Origin: Leptoclinus maculatus
Taxonomy: Eukaryota > Chordata > Actinopteri > Perciformes > Stichaeidae
Length of the DNA: 64,000 nucleotides
Direction of reading: 5' to 3'
Assembly (NCBI GenBank): GCA_032191485.1
Contig: JAVDOI010000011.1
Coordinates: forward strand, 755,963-819,962
In this document: in pieces, positions 35,590-49,504 of the stretch
How the letters are laid out: every line of letters begins with the position of its first letter
Numbering within the stretch: position 1 is the first letter of the stretch
Notes under the pieces: model-generated
Told to the model about the DNA's origin: nothing
Databases searched by the model: none
What the model saw: the letters and a program-made list of their open reading frames with translations, nothing else
Translations under genes and position numbers: made by a program

Positions 35590-38190
35590 AGGGGCTGCAG
35601 GTGAGCTGGAGGTGGAGTCAGTATCTAGACCCAGGACTCTACAAAGTCTGGACCTAATCTCCTTCTCAGGTCCTCGGGGCTCATGGAGGTTGGTTCTCTT
35701 GGGTTTCACCTTTCAACAAGTGGAGCCGAGCTTCCTCGGCCTCCAACCAGGTGAGCGGTTTCTCATCCTGACCTCTTCTCACATCTTCTGGGTTCGGGGT
35801 TTTTGGGCCATTTTGGTTTGACCTCAAGACAAATGCACCGATGTTCTTGATCGAGGTCCAATATCTTGAAGGTTTCCTTTTTTTAGTTGCCCTCTCTTCA
35901 GAAGCTTCCAGTGACATTTTGAATTCCTCCTCAAATAAGGAGGAGGATCGGTCACTGATCTCCCAGCCCTCTTCACACGTGAGGTCAGTTGACATGTGAG
36001 GCCCTTTCAGCTGCCGTCATGGAGGGTTCTGTCTTCAGGGAGAAATAATGGACGTCTCCGTTAATGATGTGACCCGACCAGACCTGAGCGGTGCTCACTG
36101 CACCCAGCAGGTCACCTCTCGGCTCCTCTGCTCTTGATTGGCTTTGACTGCATTGAAATTCATGCTCACAGCTGTTTACATAGTGAGCAGAGTGTCACCT
36201 CTCGAGGCAATCTTTTAATGCATGTTTGATGCATGAAAGTGCAGCTTTGGGTGATTCGTACTATTTAACATAAAGATGAATAAATACATTTCCACTTTCA
36301 TTCAGTGCCAGAGAGCTCGTCCGTCCATCCTGACATGGTGACTCCTCTCCTCCTCTGATCGCAGCTCTAATCTGCTGCTCTTTCATCTATTTACAACCAT
36401 AGACTGAAGAGAAGAAGTGGACTAAATGTTCTGGCTTCCTAGCTCGTTAACTATCGCTAAATAAAGCAGCACATTCAACTTGGCCGGGTGTAAATAGCTC
36501 AGTTAATTATTTGAATGCACGCCTTTACTTCATTTATGTTCTCAATTTCTCGAAGCCAAAACAAAGCCACTTCTTACTAAAGAGTGTTCAGTGACTTTTG
36601 AGGTTTAACGGGAACGTCTGATTGTTCAGGGCATTTTTCTCTCGTTTGCTTTAGTTCTCTGTGAATCACCAAATGTCAGTTTTCATGCTATTTGGAAAGG
36701 GAAACAGGACAATCGGATGTCTTATTTTAGAAGGATGAGGCTTTACTTTCACTCGACACCACAACATTTAATACCCAAAAACCTAAAAAAGCTACAAGTT
36801 AAGTATATTTAGAGTTGTGGACCTGATGGAGGAGATGTTGTTTTTATAATATCATCTTCCCTCATTTCATCCACCTCCTCCTCCTCCTCTTCCTCCATGA
36901 GTCCAGCCTTTCTTCTCCTCTCTCCTCATCACTCCTGCTGTCCTCCTCCTCCCATTTCCAGCTCCTCCTCCTCTCCGCTGTAATCTCTTTGTTTCATGTC
37001 ACACCGCTGGCTGAAGGGTTTTACATCGCCCTGCGGTGGGATTCCCTGCGGTGGGACTCCCCTCCCCCAGAGGGAAGTGTTTTACGGATAAAAAACACGT
37101 TTACGTCTAAAATATGTTGCTCGAAACATTAAAGCTGTCAAATATGTCAAATGTTTTCATGTTGTTTTTTTGTGATGGGTTTTTAAAATATATTTTAGAC
37201 AAATTTCCCCCTCGGGAACAACAAAGTTTACTCTTCCAGGCTGACTAAGGCTGCACAATGAATCTAATATTAATCGTGAACGATATTGGCTTCCCACAAC
37301 TAAATGAACACGATCGACCGCGATATTGTCGTCTTTAAAATGCACGCTCAGCTTGGAGAAAACTCTGACAGCCAGCCACCAGAGGACGGTCCAGATGTTT
37401 AGCACCTGCAGCCGGCGGTGAGAAAACTGTACTGAATGTTGCAGCTTAATACACTATATTACTCCTTTTTAAAAGAGCGCAGACGAGTTAAACGAAATGC
37501 ACTGAATTCCGGTAAAGAAGAACCTTATTTTACCCGAAGTCTTGCATTTTGGATGCAAAGCCAAACTGTAGCACAACATTAAAGAAAAAGCAGAGCTGTG
37601 CTCATTTAATTTTTGGTACACTCGCTTATATGAGAAACTGTGAATAAGGACCCGTCTCATTATGATGCAGAGATTTGAACATTAGCAGGAATGAGGAAGT
37701 GAAAGCTGTGCTCTGCTTATTTGACTTGAAGACATTTTGTCCCTAAAACAATGAAACATTTTGATCAAACAATCGTTTTTTGGCCATAATCGTCACAAGG
37801 TGACGTAGAAAACGGACGAGAATGTTCATATGTGCACACATTTACTGAAGAAAAACTCCAGAAAGACTGTTTGAGAGGAAGCTAACTGCCTCCAGCTCTG
37901 AACTTGGTGCGCAGACAAGAGTTTGTTATCGATCTACATTTCCCTCCTTAGCATCCGAATGCACCAGCAAATCTCAAAGTATCCTTCTCACTCACTGCTG
38001 ATGTTAAACTGTCAAACATCCAACGTGAGCTGACAGGACCATTTAGGGATTACAGAGAAAATGTGTATATGTTTGACAATGAGTATGAAAATGTGTGTTT
38101 TCAACATGAACAATAATATGAAAGAGCTAAAGGAACGTTGTGTCTTTCTTTCATATTAAATGCAGAGAAACAATCAAGCGACAGGCGGCT
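33291..38190. other. Intergenic DNA between slc36a1 and the melatonin receptor
   Basis: No coding exon, RNA gene or complete mobile element was recognised. Contents are AT-rich DNA, a short (CA)n at 35560-35588 and a CT-rich purine/pyrimidine strand-biased stretch at ~36870-36990 (many CTCCTCCTC). ORFs are short and unsupported. Confidence 0.6.
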
Positions 38191-39644
38191 CACAGTGAAC
38201 CTTCTTTTTATTAAGACATGTTTTTCAGGGCTTTTTGTCTCGTCGGACATTCAGAGGAAACATTGTTCAAGGCGATGTGCAGAAAACGGGTACATTCTCA
38301 TCGACCGTTGGCTTCCAATGCGAGAGGCGGACCCTCAGCCAGAGGCACAGACACTTTGTTTTTTATATTTTCTTTAAAATGATATATATATATATATTTT
38401 CAAACAACAAGCTCAGTTGCATTGATTTTTAGCGCTTAAAAGAAGGGAAAAAAAGGCAACTTTCGATTTACACCACAACATGTAAAAGGCCGGCGTTCTT
38501 TAGACCCTCAGAGGGCCAATTATATCTGCTCCTGTCCTCAACACGTTCTGACTAACTAACTTTTATTAAAGCAGGTCCTGTGGATGTAAATTCACATCAA
38601 TATTCTCTTTTTAACTCACTCTTTAATTTAATATCTAACTTTTTAACTTTCAAATGAAGGAAAGGGAAATGTGTGTTTTTGCTTCACCTCCACATGTGAC
38701 TCGCCTTCATCACCCAGTAGACACGCTTTTGGTCATTTGCAAGTGAACAGATTTCTGCTTCTAGATCCAAACTGGGCCAAAGTTTAGAGACATCTATAAC
38801 CCTTGTTTTAATATATTTCAATGATTATATGTCAATATTTAGTTAGAATCTGCTACACATTGAAATATAGTCATTTATGCAGTTGAGACGAAACTTATTT
38901 AAACAATTTGAGCTTGAAGGTTCACTATTATACTTATAAATAGCAGAAACAAAGTTCTATCAGGTAAAACATGTAACTGAAATTCCATAGTGTCCATGTG
39001 ATAACTGAACCAACTCAAATTCCAATTGAATATACATTTCAATAATATAATAATTATAATATTGCATTCTTATATTATAGATATTTTTAAAAAGAATCAT
39101 CACATACAAAAAGTGTTAAAAGCACATTTAGCTAATTTTGCTGAAATATCAAAGAAAATATTAACTTAACTTAAATGAATATTTCAACAAAACCTTTCAC
39201 ATTTTTTAGGAAAAGCGTTTTTATTTTGCTGTCTTTTCTAGAGGTCAATGAAAGTCCAACTCTCAGAAGGACGATTATGTCTGCACGGAGCCATGAGTCC
39301 ATTAGCTTAGCTTAGCATAAAGACTGGAAATGGGGAAACGATCCAAAATGAAACCCCAACATCCAGCAGCTCTCTCAAGCTCTCCTCTAAATTCTGTGTA
39401 TTTCTTAAATTGATAACCTACGAATGATCCAGATAACGACTGCTGGGTACCGAAGAACAAAAGAGCGCTTCACTTTAAATTTCCCCCAAAAAAAAACAAC
39501 CCTTCTTGGGTTTGGAAACCGGCAACATTTTGGCACAAAAATGGAACAAAGACATGCACACACATTCCCTCCAACACCTGGCCCTGTTTACGGTCCTTGG
39601 TGGACCTTTATATTGGGGAAGAACTGGTCCCAGAACAGCCTGAT

Positions 39645-39719
<75 letters not shown>

Positions 39720-41003
39720 GGGCTCATTAAAACGCAGCAGCAACACCTCGCTAACTCATACATATGCAACATTCAGCCTCCACTTTCCAGGAGTGTGAAA
39801 CACAGTGATGCGGTCAGAATACTGTTCAGAACTTCATTACTCATTTTAACATCTCTTTCTCATTCTCATTGTCAATTGAGCTCCGTATGTGAACGCTGAG
39901 GGAACTGAAATGAACCACTTTCCACTCAGGTTTTAAGTGTCCGAAAACACACACAGACACCTCCAGAAGTGAGAAAAAGTCTTCATATTGGATCAGGATG
40001 TGGCAGAGATGAGGGGGGGGGGGTGATGTTCTTGTCCCAGATAGAAGAGGCCAATGAGGTGAGAAAGTCCCAGAGGATAAAAGACTCGGCAGCACGAAAC
40101 AAGGTCTCAGTCCCAAATGTCGGTACTGCAAAACCAAAATAACTTTCACAAGTTTTTTGGGTTTTTTTTATACTGAACTGAAGTACTCTCATCTCTGTCC
40201 GGCATCCGTTCATTGTTTTCTTTCGTCCCGGTGAGAGTGGCTTGTTAAAATATCAAGATTATTAGTGTAAACAACAAGGACTAAAGCCAAGAAGATTGTC
40301 CGCTTCTATCACAGTTCATGTTAAATCTTGATGTTTGAAAATGTGCACGTCACCTTTCTAATCATTCATTGATTCAAAGGTATATCGCACTACTTGGCAT
40401 TCCTAAAAAGCACCGGTTTGTTATTCTATTCAATAACACCCTTCAGAACAGCATCGGTCACATTTCCCTTCTGTGGAAACAGAAACAGCGTTGACGTCCT
40501 AAAAACATCCCAATATTGGAGTTCTTTCCATCTTGAAACTAGTTCAAAGAAGATTTCATGCATCAAAATAAATGAGGGGGAAGAAGATGATCACAAAAAA
40601 AAACCCAACAACAAATTAAAGTATGAAGTTGTTAAAAAGTAAGGACTTTTTTTTTCTTTTTTCGTTTGAACAGAAATTCATGACTTCATTATCAAAGGAA
40701 GTTGTGATAAAACACATTACTAAGTTACTCCCTCTAGTCTCTGCCTCCCTCTCTTGTACTTGCAAAGTCTCTCAAGTTCAAGTCTCAGGCATCACTGATA
40801 ACTCTGTATGGCTCCATTCATTTCACTTTGTCTCCCTCCTCCTCTTCACCTCCAGCTATTAAAGTTCTTCTCTCTCTCATACAAAGTGTTTTTCCTTTCT
40901 CTTCATGCAGTACTTCTCTTTGTCAAGGTCAAGTTCTTCTTTTTAACAGTATTTTCTTGTCACAAAAGTAGAGAATGACGCCCCACCCCTTCAGCGCATC
41001 GTC
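38191..41003 (-). other. mtnr1al: Probable 3' UTR of the melatonin receptor gene
   Basis: Downstream (leftward) of the receptor stop codon. A minus-strand AATAAA lies at about 38207-38212 and another near 39219. The stretch includes a (CA)36 tract. The exact 3' end cannot be set from sequence; a shorter UTR is equally possible. Confidence 0.35.
39646..39717. repeat. (CA)36 microsatellite
   Basis: Uninterrupted 72-bp CA run within the presumed receptor 3' UTR. Confidence 0.95.
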
Positions 41004-43322
41004 TCAGCAGTGAAACTTGAAGATGATCAGGACGATCCTCTTGTACTCCTTCCTGAAGTTGTGGTTAAGGACGCCGTAGACGACGGCGTTGAGGCAGCTG
41101 TTGAAGTACGCCATGAAGTAGCTGGCCGTGAACAGCCACTCCGGTATCGCCTGGCTCAGCCTGGAGTCCAGCGCCACCGCCAGGCCGATCAGGTTCAGCG
41201 GTGCCCAGCAGACGGCGAAGAGCACGAACACCACGAACATGGTGAGGAAGTTGCGGAGGTCGTGCGGCTTGATCTTCGGCCGCGAGTCCGGCTTGACCCT
41301 CCTCCTCACCTGGATGACGAGGATCCAGATGCGCAGGTAGCAGTAGCTGACGATGCTGATCGGCAGGATGAAGTGCACCACCACCACCGTGATGGTGTAC
41401 AGCGAGCTGACCGACTGGGCGAAGGTGCAGGAGTACACCCGCGGGTCATACTGCAGCGACTCCATGAACCAGTTGGGCACGATGGCGAGGATGGTGAGCG
41501 CCCAGACGAGCACCACGTAGCACATGGTGTTGCTGTTGGAGAAGAGCTTGTCGTACTTGAGGCTGTGGCAGATGTAGCAGTAGCGGTTGATGGCGATGCC
41601 CGTGATGTTGAAGATGGAGCCAATGACGCTGAGGCCCATGAGGAAGCCGCTGATCTGACAGTGGATGTAGCCGGCGATCCAGCCGTCGTGGAAAATGGCG
41701 GTCAGCACCAGCGGGTAGGGATAGATGGCGACCACCAGGTCGGCAAGTGCCAGGCTCACCACGAAGGCATTTCCTGCAGACAGAAGAGGAAGACAGACCA
41801 GTCATCGGGACGTGGAATGTAAACAGAACAGATGGGAAAGGTGAGTTCGTCCCAAATATTCTTGTTTGTCCTGAAAATCAGAATCAAGCGATTAAGTAGA
41901 CGTAGAGTTGTTTCATATTGCTTTTAGTCTCGTCACCACGCCCCTCCAGCTTGCCTCATTAAAGGATCATATCGGTGTATAAATACTAAAATGCATCTAT
42001 TCCACACTACTGACGAATCATAATGATCATCTGCCCTCCATGCAAACAATGGTTTCCTTTTATATTCTACTTGAATCAACCCATCAAGAGTTGAAACTTG
42101 ATTTAAGGTTTAGGGTTCTGATAAACTCTGTTTCTGAAGTTGCTCACTGTTATTCATCGATGCTTTGCCTCTTGGCATTTGAATGTCATGAGTTTTCAGC
42201 CATTGGCTAGATTAACGCTAGCGTCTCAAACTGCGTTCCTGTCTTCCGGGTTTCATTTTCTAACAACAAGAAACAAAAGGTTGTAAATACAATGTTTCTT
42301 GGCAGAAGATCAGTTTCTGAATGTGGGACCATACTTTTCTCTTTCTCTCTGCAGGTTGGTGTTCTTGGTGGCTGCTTAAACACTATGTGCTTCAACGTTT
42401 AAAAGTGGTCTGTAGATGAAACTATGATTGTTGACACTTGGGACAAGGGTTGATGGTAGCGTAAAGAAGTGCTGAAAGGTCAAGTCGAATAATGTGTCAA
42501 TGGACAGAAAGTTGTCAGCAATTTTGATAACCTATTGATCATAGCCAAACTCCCAGTCGGATCCCAATCCCCTTTAGCATCTGGATCATTACTCTCCAAA
42601 CCTCATCCCTGCTGCTTAAATGCCCAAACCATCATTAGAGGCTACTGAAATCAACTGTCCCAAGCTGCCCCAGTTCAATAATCTGCACTCTTATTCAGGC
42701 ATTTCACACATGAAGTTCATAATGATGGACCATTGTCGTTCCCCAGGAGGAGGGTAAACACTGGTTTGTATTCCAGCCACAGTGCAGGTGGGTTGGAGTT
42801 TATTCCAGGACTGGTTGTTATCCGCAAGCCAATATGTGTTTTAGGAGGGATAGGAGGAAGACTTACAACATTAAACACATTTGTCAAAACTCAGGGACAA
42901 ACAATGTGTTTGCTGAGAGACGCTGAACATGACTTTTGTTTACAAGGAAACTCCAATAATCTCAAATGAGTGGAGTGAGTCATGTGTCGCTCTTTCAGAC
43001 TTCACAGTTCTCACCAACTCCTAAGCTCCCTAATGATCCATTCAGCACAACCAGTTATGCTAATTAGCAAGTTCATTAAAACAAATGATGAATTAATGAG
43101 CACAGATTTCTATCAGTGTGGTGTGATCTTTTGCCTCTTGAATGCACTGAGAAGTTCCAGTAGTTTCAAAGTCATCATCTTTTTTTATTTATTTTTTTCA
43201 AGATTGAAATGCAAATTTATGCAGCAAGTCGCTGCAAAATCTAATCAGCTCATCTGTTCAGTACAGGGATCAGCCCTGTGAACTCTCCTCTAGTCGGCTG
43301 TTCTGGAGTTTGTAACGGCGTG

Positions 43323-43368
<46 letters not shown>

Positions 43369-43377
43369 AGATGCTTC

Positions 43378-43423
<46 letters not shown>

Positions 43424-46400
43424 ATCCTGACGGCAGCTCTGACTGCGGCTGCTTGTACTTTGTTCAAGTACAACAGCAAACACTGCTGTCGCCCACAGAC
43501 GGGTAGATATTGAGTTTGTTCAGGAAAAAAACCAAAATACTTTGAGTGAACCTTTCGACTGACGTTTCTGGATCATTCCGGAGTATCGTGAAGAGAAGTT
43601 GGAGGTTCTAAAACTGAGGTTGGGAGTATTTAGAGGGTCATATTCAAATTCCCACAAACTTTACACAAACCAAACTTAAGTTATATTTTCAAACATTATA
43701 GTTTGAATGACGTTTGAAGCCTTCTGTACACTTGAATGTACTTTAGTTTGTTTCGTTTTTTTCACTTTAAACCTGCAATAAGAAATAGTTTTTTAAGAGG
43801 GGTTACTTGGGAGCAACTAGCTGTGAACACAACATCGACTTCCTTTAAGTTAATATAGTAAAACTGTTCGCTGATTTACACGTCGTCGTCGTCTTCGTGT
43901 CTCTCTTTCAGCTGTTTTTTTGGTTTCTACCAACTCCTGTGGGGACACATCTGGCTCTTTAGCTGCTGAATGTCAAGTCATCTCAATGTTGGTGTACGTG
44001 TGTCAATTTTATTTATAGAGCCCGATATCACAAATACGTCTAAGGGGGCTTTACTATCTGTACAGTGTACAACACCCTCAGTCCTTATTGACCTACAAAT
44101 GAGGAAAAACTCCCCAAACAAAACCCTTTTAACGGGAAAATAGAATTAGTGCCTCACGGATGTTTGCCTCCACCAACTAATCAAGTTATAGTTTAGATCC
44201 GTCTGTCCTAAATGTCATCACTTTATCATTTCATCCTGTTCGAAATTCATGTTAAAATTGTTAATTAGCATATAAATTCTTGAGTCTTAAGAACGGTTTT
44301 GTGAGATTTGACCACCAAATTCTAATCATTGCATCCTTGAGTGCAGGTGGAGGTTTGTTACTGATTTGAAGAAATTGTTCTTGAGACGTCGCGTTTATGA
44401 GAATGGTCTCGACAGAAGGACGGCCGGACGGACAACCCGAAAACATAACGAGCCGTGGCTGTCGCCGGCGCTCAGGCATAAACCTATAGGAAGCCTCAGG
44501 AAGAACACCAGGAACCGTGAATGCATAAACATAATGTCTGTGTTCACTAAATCATACAACTGTTTTTAGATGTCTGGTGACATAAAGATTTTAAGATCTT
44601 TTCCATCTCTTTGGACTAAAGGCAAACACGACCTGACCTGCTCCCTCATTGGTCAGAACTGTGCAATCCAAGCTCACTCATTGGCAGGACTGAGGAACTG
44701 TGTCAGGATTGTAGTTTACTGATTGGCTCCTGACACGTCAAGTCAAACATTTACTTCCTGAAGAAGCAGAGCACCTGAGTCATGTCAGTCAGTTTTTAAA
44801 ACACCAACTTGGACATTTCACCACATTTGGGTGAAAATATGACAATACGGAAAGAAAACTTGTCAGTATTGGAATCCATTGTCTCCTCAAATGATAAAAT
44901 ATCTGTGCAGCTGCCTTTCAAACCTAAAAGAGGTGAGTGTTTGATACTCAAAAGATAGATTTAAGATGGCATAAAGTACCATTTTGTTGGGTGAGAAGTC
45001 GCAATAAACCAGAAGAAATTCATGTGACTAATTTATTTCCAGAGTCCGGCTCTAAGAGGGTGTGAGGTTAAAGATGAGGCAGGATTGTTGCATCTCGAAT
45101 GCCTCCAGCAGCGTCCTCACCAACGCTGACAATACAAACGGACACATTCATATAAAACGATAAAGCCCCCCCCCCCCGAGCAGTTAAAGGGAATTAGATG
45201 AAAATAAATCACAGAGAGCGTCTGAATCCTCGGGCAGGTGTGCTGCTGCAGGACGAGGTCGTGTGCAGGTGGCTGGGATCGGGTCAGCCTCATCAGACGT
45301 GATGTCGTGGGGGGGGGGGGGGGGGGGGCCGTGACTTCATGTCATACGCAGCAGCAGAACACATGCCTTCACCACACAGCGGACGTGTGCTGGGTTGTTA
45401 AGCTTCCTGCCACCTGTCGCTGTTGTTGTAACACCTCTCTTGTCTCTCTGCGGTTCGGGGAGTCTAACTATTCTGTACAGGGCTGCACGACTATGGCTGG
45501 AAAGACAATTGTGATATTGTTATCACTTTATTCATCACAATTATTCATTGATTTTAGGGCCAAATTTTCAAATGCACGTTAATATTTTGCGAGGAGCTTT
45601 TAACTGGCGGTGAAAACCATTTAATCCTGATCCTTTATAAGACCTCCATCAGCAAAGAGACCACCAGAGAGAAGATGGTCTGTTTCTATAGAGTTATTCT
45701 TAATGCTCGACATCAGAGCCACCGGGTCGGATTCTGGTGAAACCAGATGAAATCATGCAGGTTCACCAGAAACTCCTTCAGCTCAGACTCCAGCAGAGAC
45801 CGGTCCACCGTGGACAGACCCAGATCCTCCAGCAGAGACCGGTCCACCGTGGACAGACCCAGATCCTCCAGCAGAGACCGGTCCACCGTGGACAGACCCA
45901 GATCCTCCAGCAGAGACCGGTCCACCGTGGACGGACCCAGATCCTCCAGCAGAGACCGGTCCACCGTGGACGGACCCAGATCCAGCTTCACCTGCAGTCT
46001 GGAGCTCCGGAGGGAGGAGGAGAGCTCAGCTCCCGGCAGCAGCAACGTCTCCTCCTCCTCCTCCTCCTCCTCCAGGAGCAGAGCTTCTCCTCTCTGGGAG
46101 CCGACACCGACACCACGCTGCTGGAGACCCAGGACGTATTGCTGGAGGGAAGGGAGGCACGGGAGAACCAGAACCAGGACTGAGAGGGGCAGACTGTCAG
46201 ACCCTGCTGCAGTAAAATGAGAGGTTTTCTAAAGGGACTCTGGTGCTCAGAGACCACTTTAGTCCACGGGGACCGCTAAAACAACACAAAATGAAATGTC
46301 CTTGTAGTAATTTTAACTAGTCTTCTCCCTTCCCAGTGAGCATTTTTCCGTTGAATAGATGTTTAAAAGACGTCTACGCCCACCGTTGAAAAAAAATGTC

Positions 46401-49400
46401 AGAATTGGTTCAAAAGTGAAAGTTCTTTAGACCACTATTTGTAGACGTTGATTGAACGTTCACGCTTAGACCAGATTTCAACGGGATTTGCAATACTACA
46501 ATTTGTCTTTCTCTACATTGTGCTAATAATAATATATCATAATTTTAGAGGCTTAGTAAGAAACCACATCCACATTTATCAGTTGAAAGCCAGTATTGCA
46601 CATCCCGTTGAAATCTGGTCTAAACGTGTTTTCAACGTCGAAATGCTCTCAGATCAACATGTAGCAACTAAATACTTAGTCATAGTAACACATCAACAGT
46701 TTCCACTTACAGGACAAAAGACCAAGTGACACTGGCAACAGTTCATTTGTATTTATTAAGCACAATATAAAAATAAACAATGTTCTTTACATACAACCAT
46801 CATCTCCTTTTCCTGATTTAAATGTCGTTTAAGGAGAGCCGGTTTCAGAAGATCTGCCATATTTTCAACGTGGACATCTGTAAATAAAACAAGTTTTAGA
46901 AAACATATTGACTTTTAAACCAGTTTTGAACATATTTTCACCGGAGACCATAGTCGTCTTTTAAACGTGTTTTCAACGGAACGATGCTGACCTGGATATT
47001 ACACAGTATATACTTTATATTGTTTGTATATTGCTATAAGCCAAACAACAATGTTTTGACCGTGTTCTTATTAGACATTACTTTGTACGCATGTTTACTG
47101 TTCGTCCATTCATCCACGCTACAAGCTAACATGCTAACGCTACTAGCTTAGCAGCCTCGCCCGCATGGTGAGCATAACATGATATTAATGGTATGGTAAT
47201 GATATTTCGGTTTGCAATATTGGAATAAAGTAGTTCAAGTACTTACAGAGTATGTCGTTGGCGTGAAGCCTCGTTTATTCCGTCAGCTCGTTCAGTTCGC
47301 TCATCAACTCAGTAAGAGCCGGCTCAAATCGTGCCTTTCCAGCCAACTTAGAAAAATGTGCGAAAGTCACACGTGTCAATGTTCCACTCGTTACATAGAG
47401 TCTTTTCAAAATATACTTCCGTATTCACAGGAAACGACTAAGTTTAGGCAACAAAACGATTTAGTTAGGTTGAGGAAAAGACCGTGGTTTGGGTTAAAAT
47501 AACTATGGAAGTGTTACCACGTGGTGCCGCCATGTTGCTCTCAGTAAGAAGACATTAAAGATGGATTTGTTTCAGGAGGCTTCAACACTCAAAAGTGTAA
47601 ACTGTTAGCTTCAAAGAGTTGCTCTGGAGAACTATCAGTGATGCTACAGAGAGTCAGTTGAAGGATTCTCGTCACTAGACATTGCTGAACTTTTTAAATA
47701 AAGACGGAATAAAAATGCATGTTCGTGAATGGACCTGGGTGACATTTAGAGCTCGCTGTGGATTACTCTGCTCAGATGGGACTGTCCTCTGGACCGCAGA
47801 TCCACCGCACCCCCGAGATCAATGAAAACTGTCTGACTCACTCACGTTTCGGCAAATCGATTTCCAGCAGGACACACACGAATCATTAGGATTCGGTGAG
47901 TTTGGACAATCAGCCAGGAGCCAGGCGATGCAAAACACAAAGACCATTGTTCTCGTGATAATTACCTTTTTCAGAACAGTTACATATTATTTCTATAGAA
48001 TTGTTCCCTTAGAACGCATAAAAGTATTTTTAATTGCATGGAGGTTTTTGAATGAAAGTGTCGGATTTGTTCGAGATGTGGTGACGTAATAAACGGTGAC
48101 AGGACTTCACCAATGATCAGGTAACGTGTCTCTGACAGGGCAGATGGAGCGGTGGAGATTAATGGATGAGACGGGAGGACAAGGAAGAAGGAGAGGAGAG
48201 ACGAGTTCACCGGTAGGAGACAATGGGAGACCTGACGGGTCAGGAGAGGAGCAAAGAGAGGAGTGATTACAAGGAGAGGAGGGCGATTGAAAAGAGAGAA
48301 GAAGAGCTCTAAAGGAATGAGTCAAATGGAAGATGGACAAGGAAGGCGAGACTGGTTGCAGAAGGAGAATTGGAGATGCAGTGAGTTGGATTGAGATGAG
48401 AGCAGAGAAGATGAGGGATTCAAAAAACTAAAGGGAGGACAGGAAGGGAGATGAGATCAATGAGGAGGCGGCGGGAAGAATAAATGAGCGAGGCGAACAC
48501 TTCATCCAGTTTTCCCTCCAATCGTTACATTCTCACTCAGGGATTCCAGGGATCTGCCTCCGGATTGATGGAAAAAAAGCAGGGGAAACAAATTACTTCA
48601 TTAAAGGACGGCTTTGGCGAGCTAAAGGGAATGACCCGCTATGGGTGATTTTTCATATTGATTCGTGGGCGATGCTAATTCGTCACTGTGACGGGACGAT
48701 CGGAGGCTGCAGATTCAGACGCTCTGGGGACACAAAATCAACTCTGACCGAGATAAAGATAATTAAGTTGTAAACAATGAAGACTCCGGCCTCCCGCTTC
48801 CTACATCCAGCGCTTTCCCGACGTGAGATCACTTCATTTGGGATCTTATCACTCGACAATCAAGACGTTCACGTCCTAGTTTGAAGATGAAGATGTTCAC
48901 AAAGTCCTATAGATGTCTAAGTTAAAGATAGGCTACTTTTGACTTAATTGTTGACATCTTTTAGACAAATAGACATTGTTTCAACGTCATTTCAATGACT
49001 GTATTTCAACTTGTATTTAGGACTGGCTTCTGTTATGCTGTTCACTTTTCAGCCACATTCAGCCCAGTTGTAGCTGTCGAACTGAATCAGTAAACGTGTC
49101 AAATTAGAGATGATGCGATCATCAGTAGGCAGGTGGTGGCTGACAGTTATCAGCCGCACACTGCTGTCTCCTTCTTCTTTTATTATTTCCCTCCAAAAAA
49201 AAAGCTGATTTTTGTAAAATGTAGTCCCACAAAGTGTTATATTTTCTGTGACATACGCCTGCGTGGAGCATTCGTTTGAAATATTGAAAAGTCTCCTGGA
49301 AAAAAACACCACAGAAACAAAAGACGACTTGACCTTCAGTGTTTTTCAGCAGATGTTTTTTCTCCACACTCTCCACTCTCAAGGCGCCAGTACACTCCAT

Positions 49401-49429
49401 CAGAAGTGCTTGTCAGACTGTCCAAAAGC

Positions 49430-49504
<75 letters not shown>

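Noticed and set aside
41010..41822. 270-codon plus-strand ORF
   Set aside because: Antisense shadow of melatonin receptor exon 2. It has highly acidic/His-rich biased composition and no known domain, while the minus strand encodes a clear GPCR.
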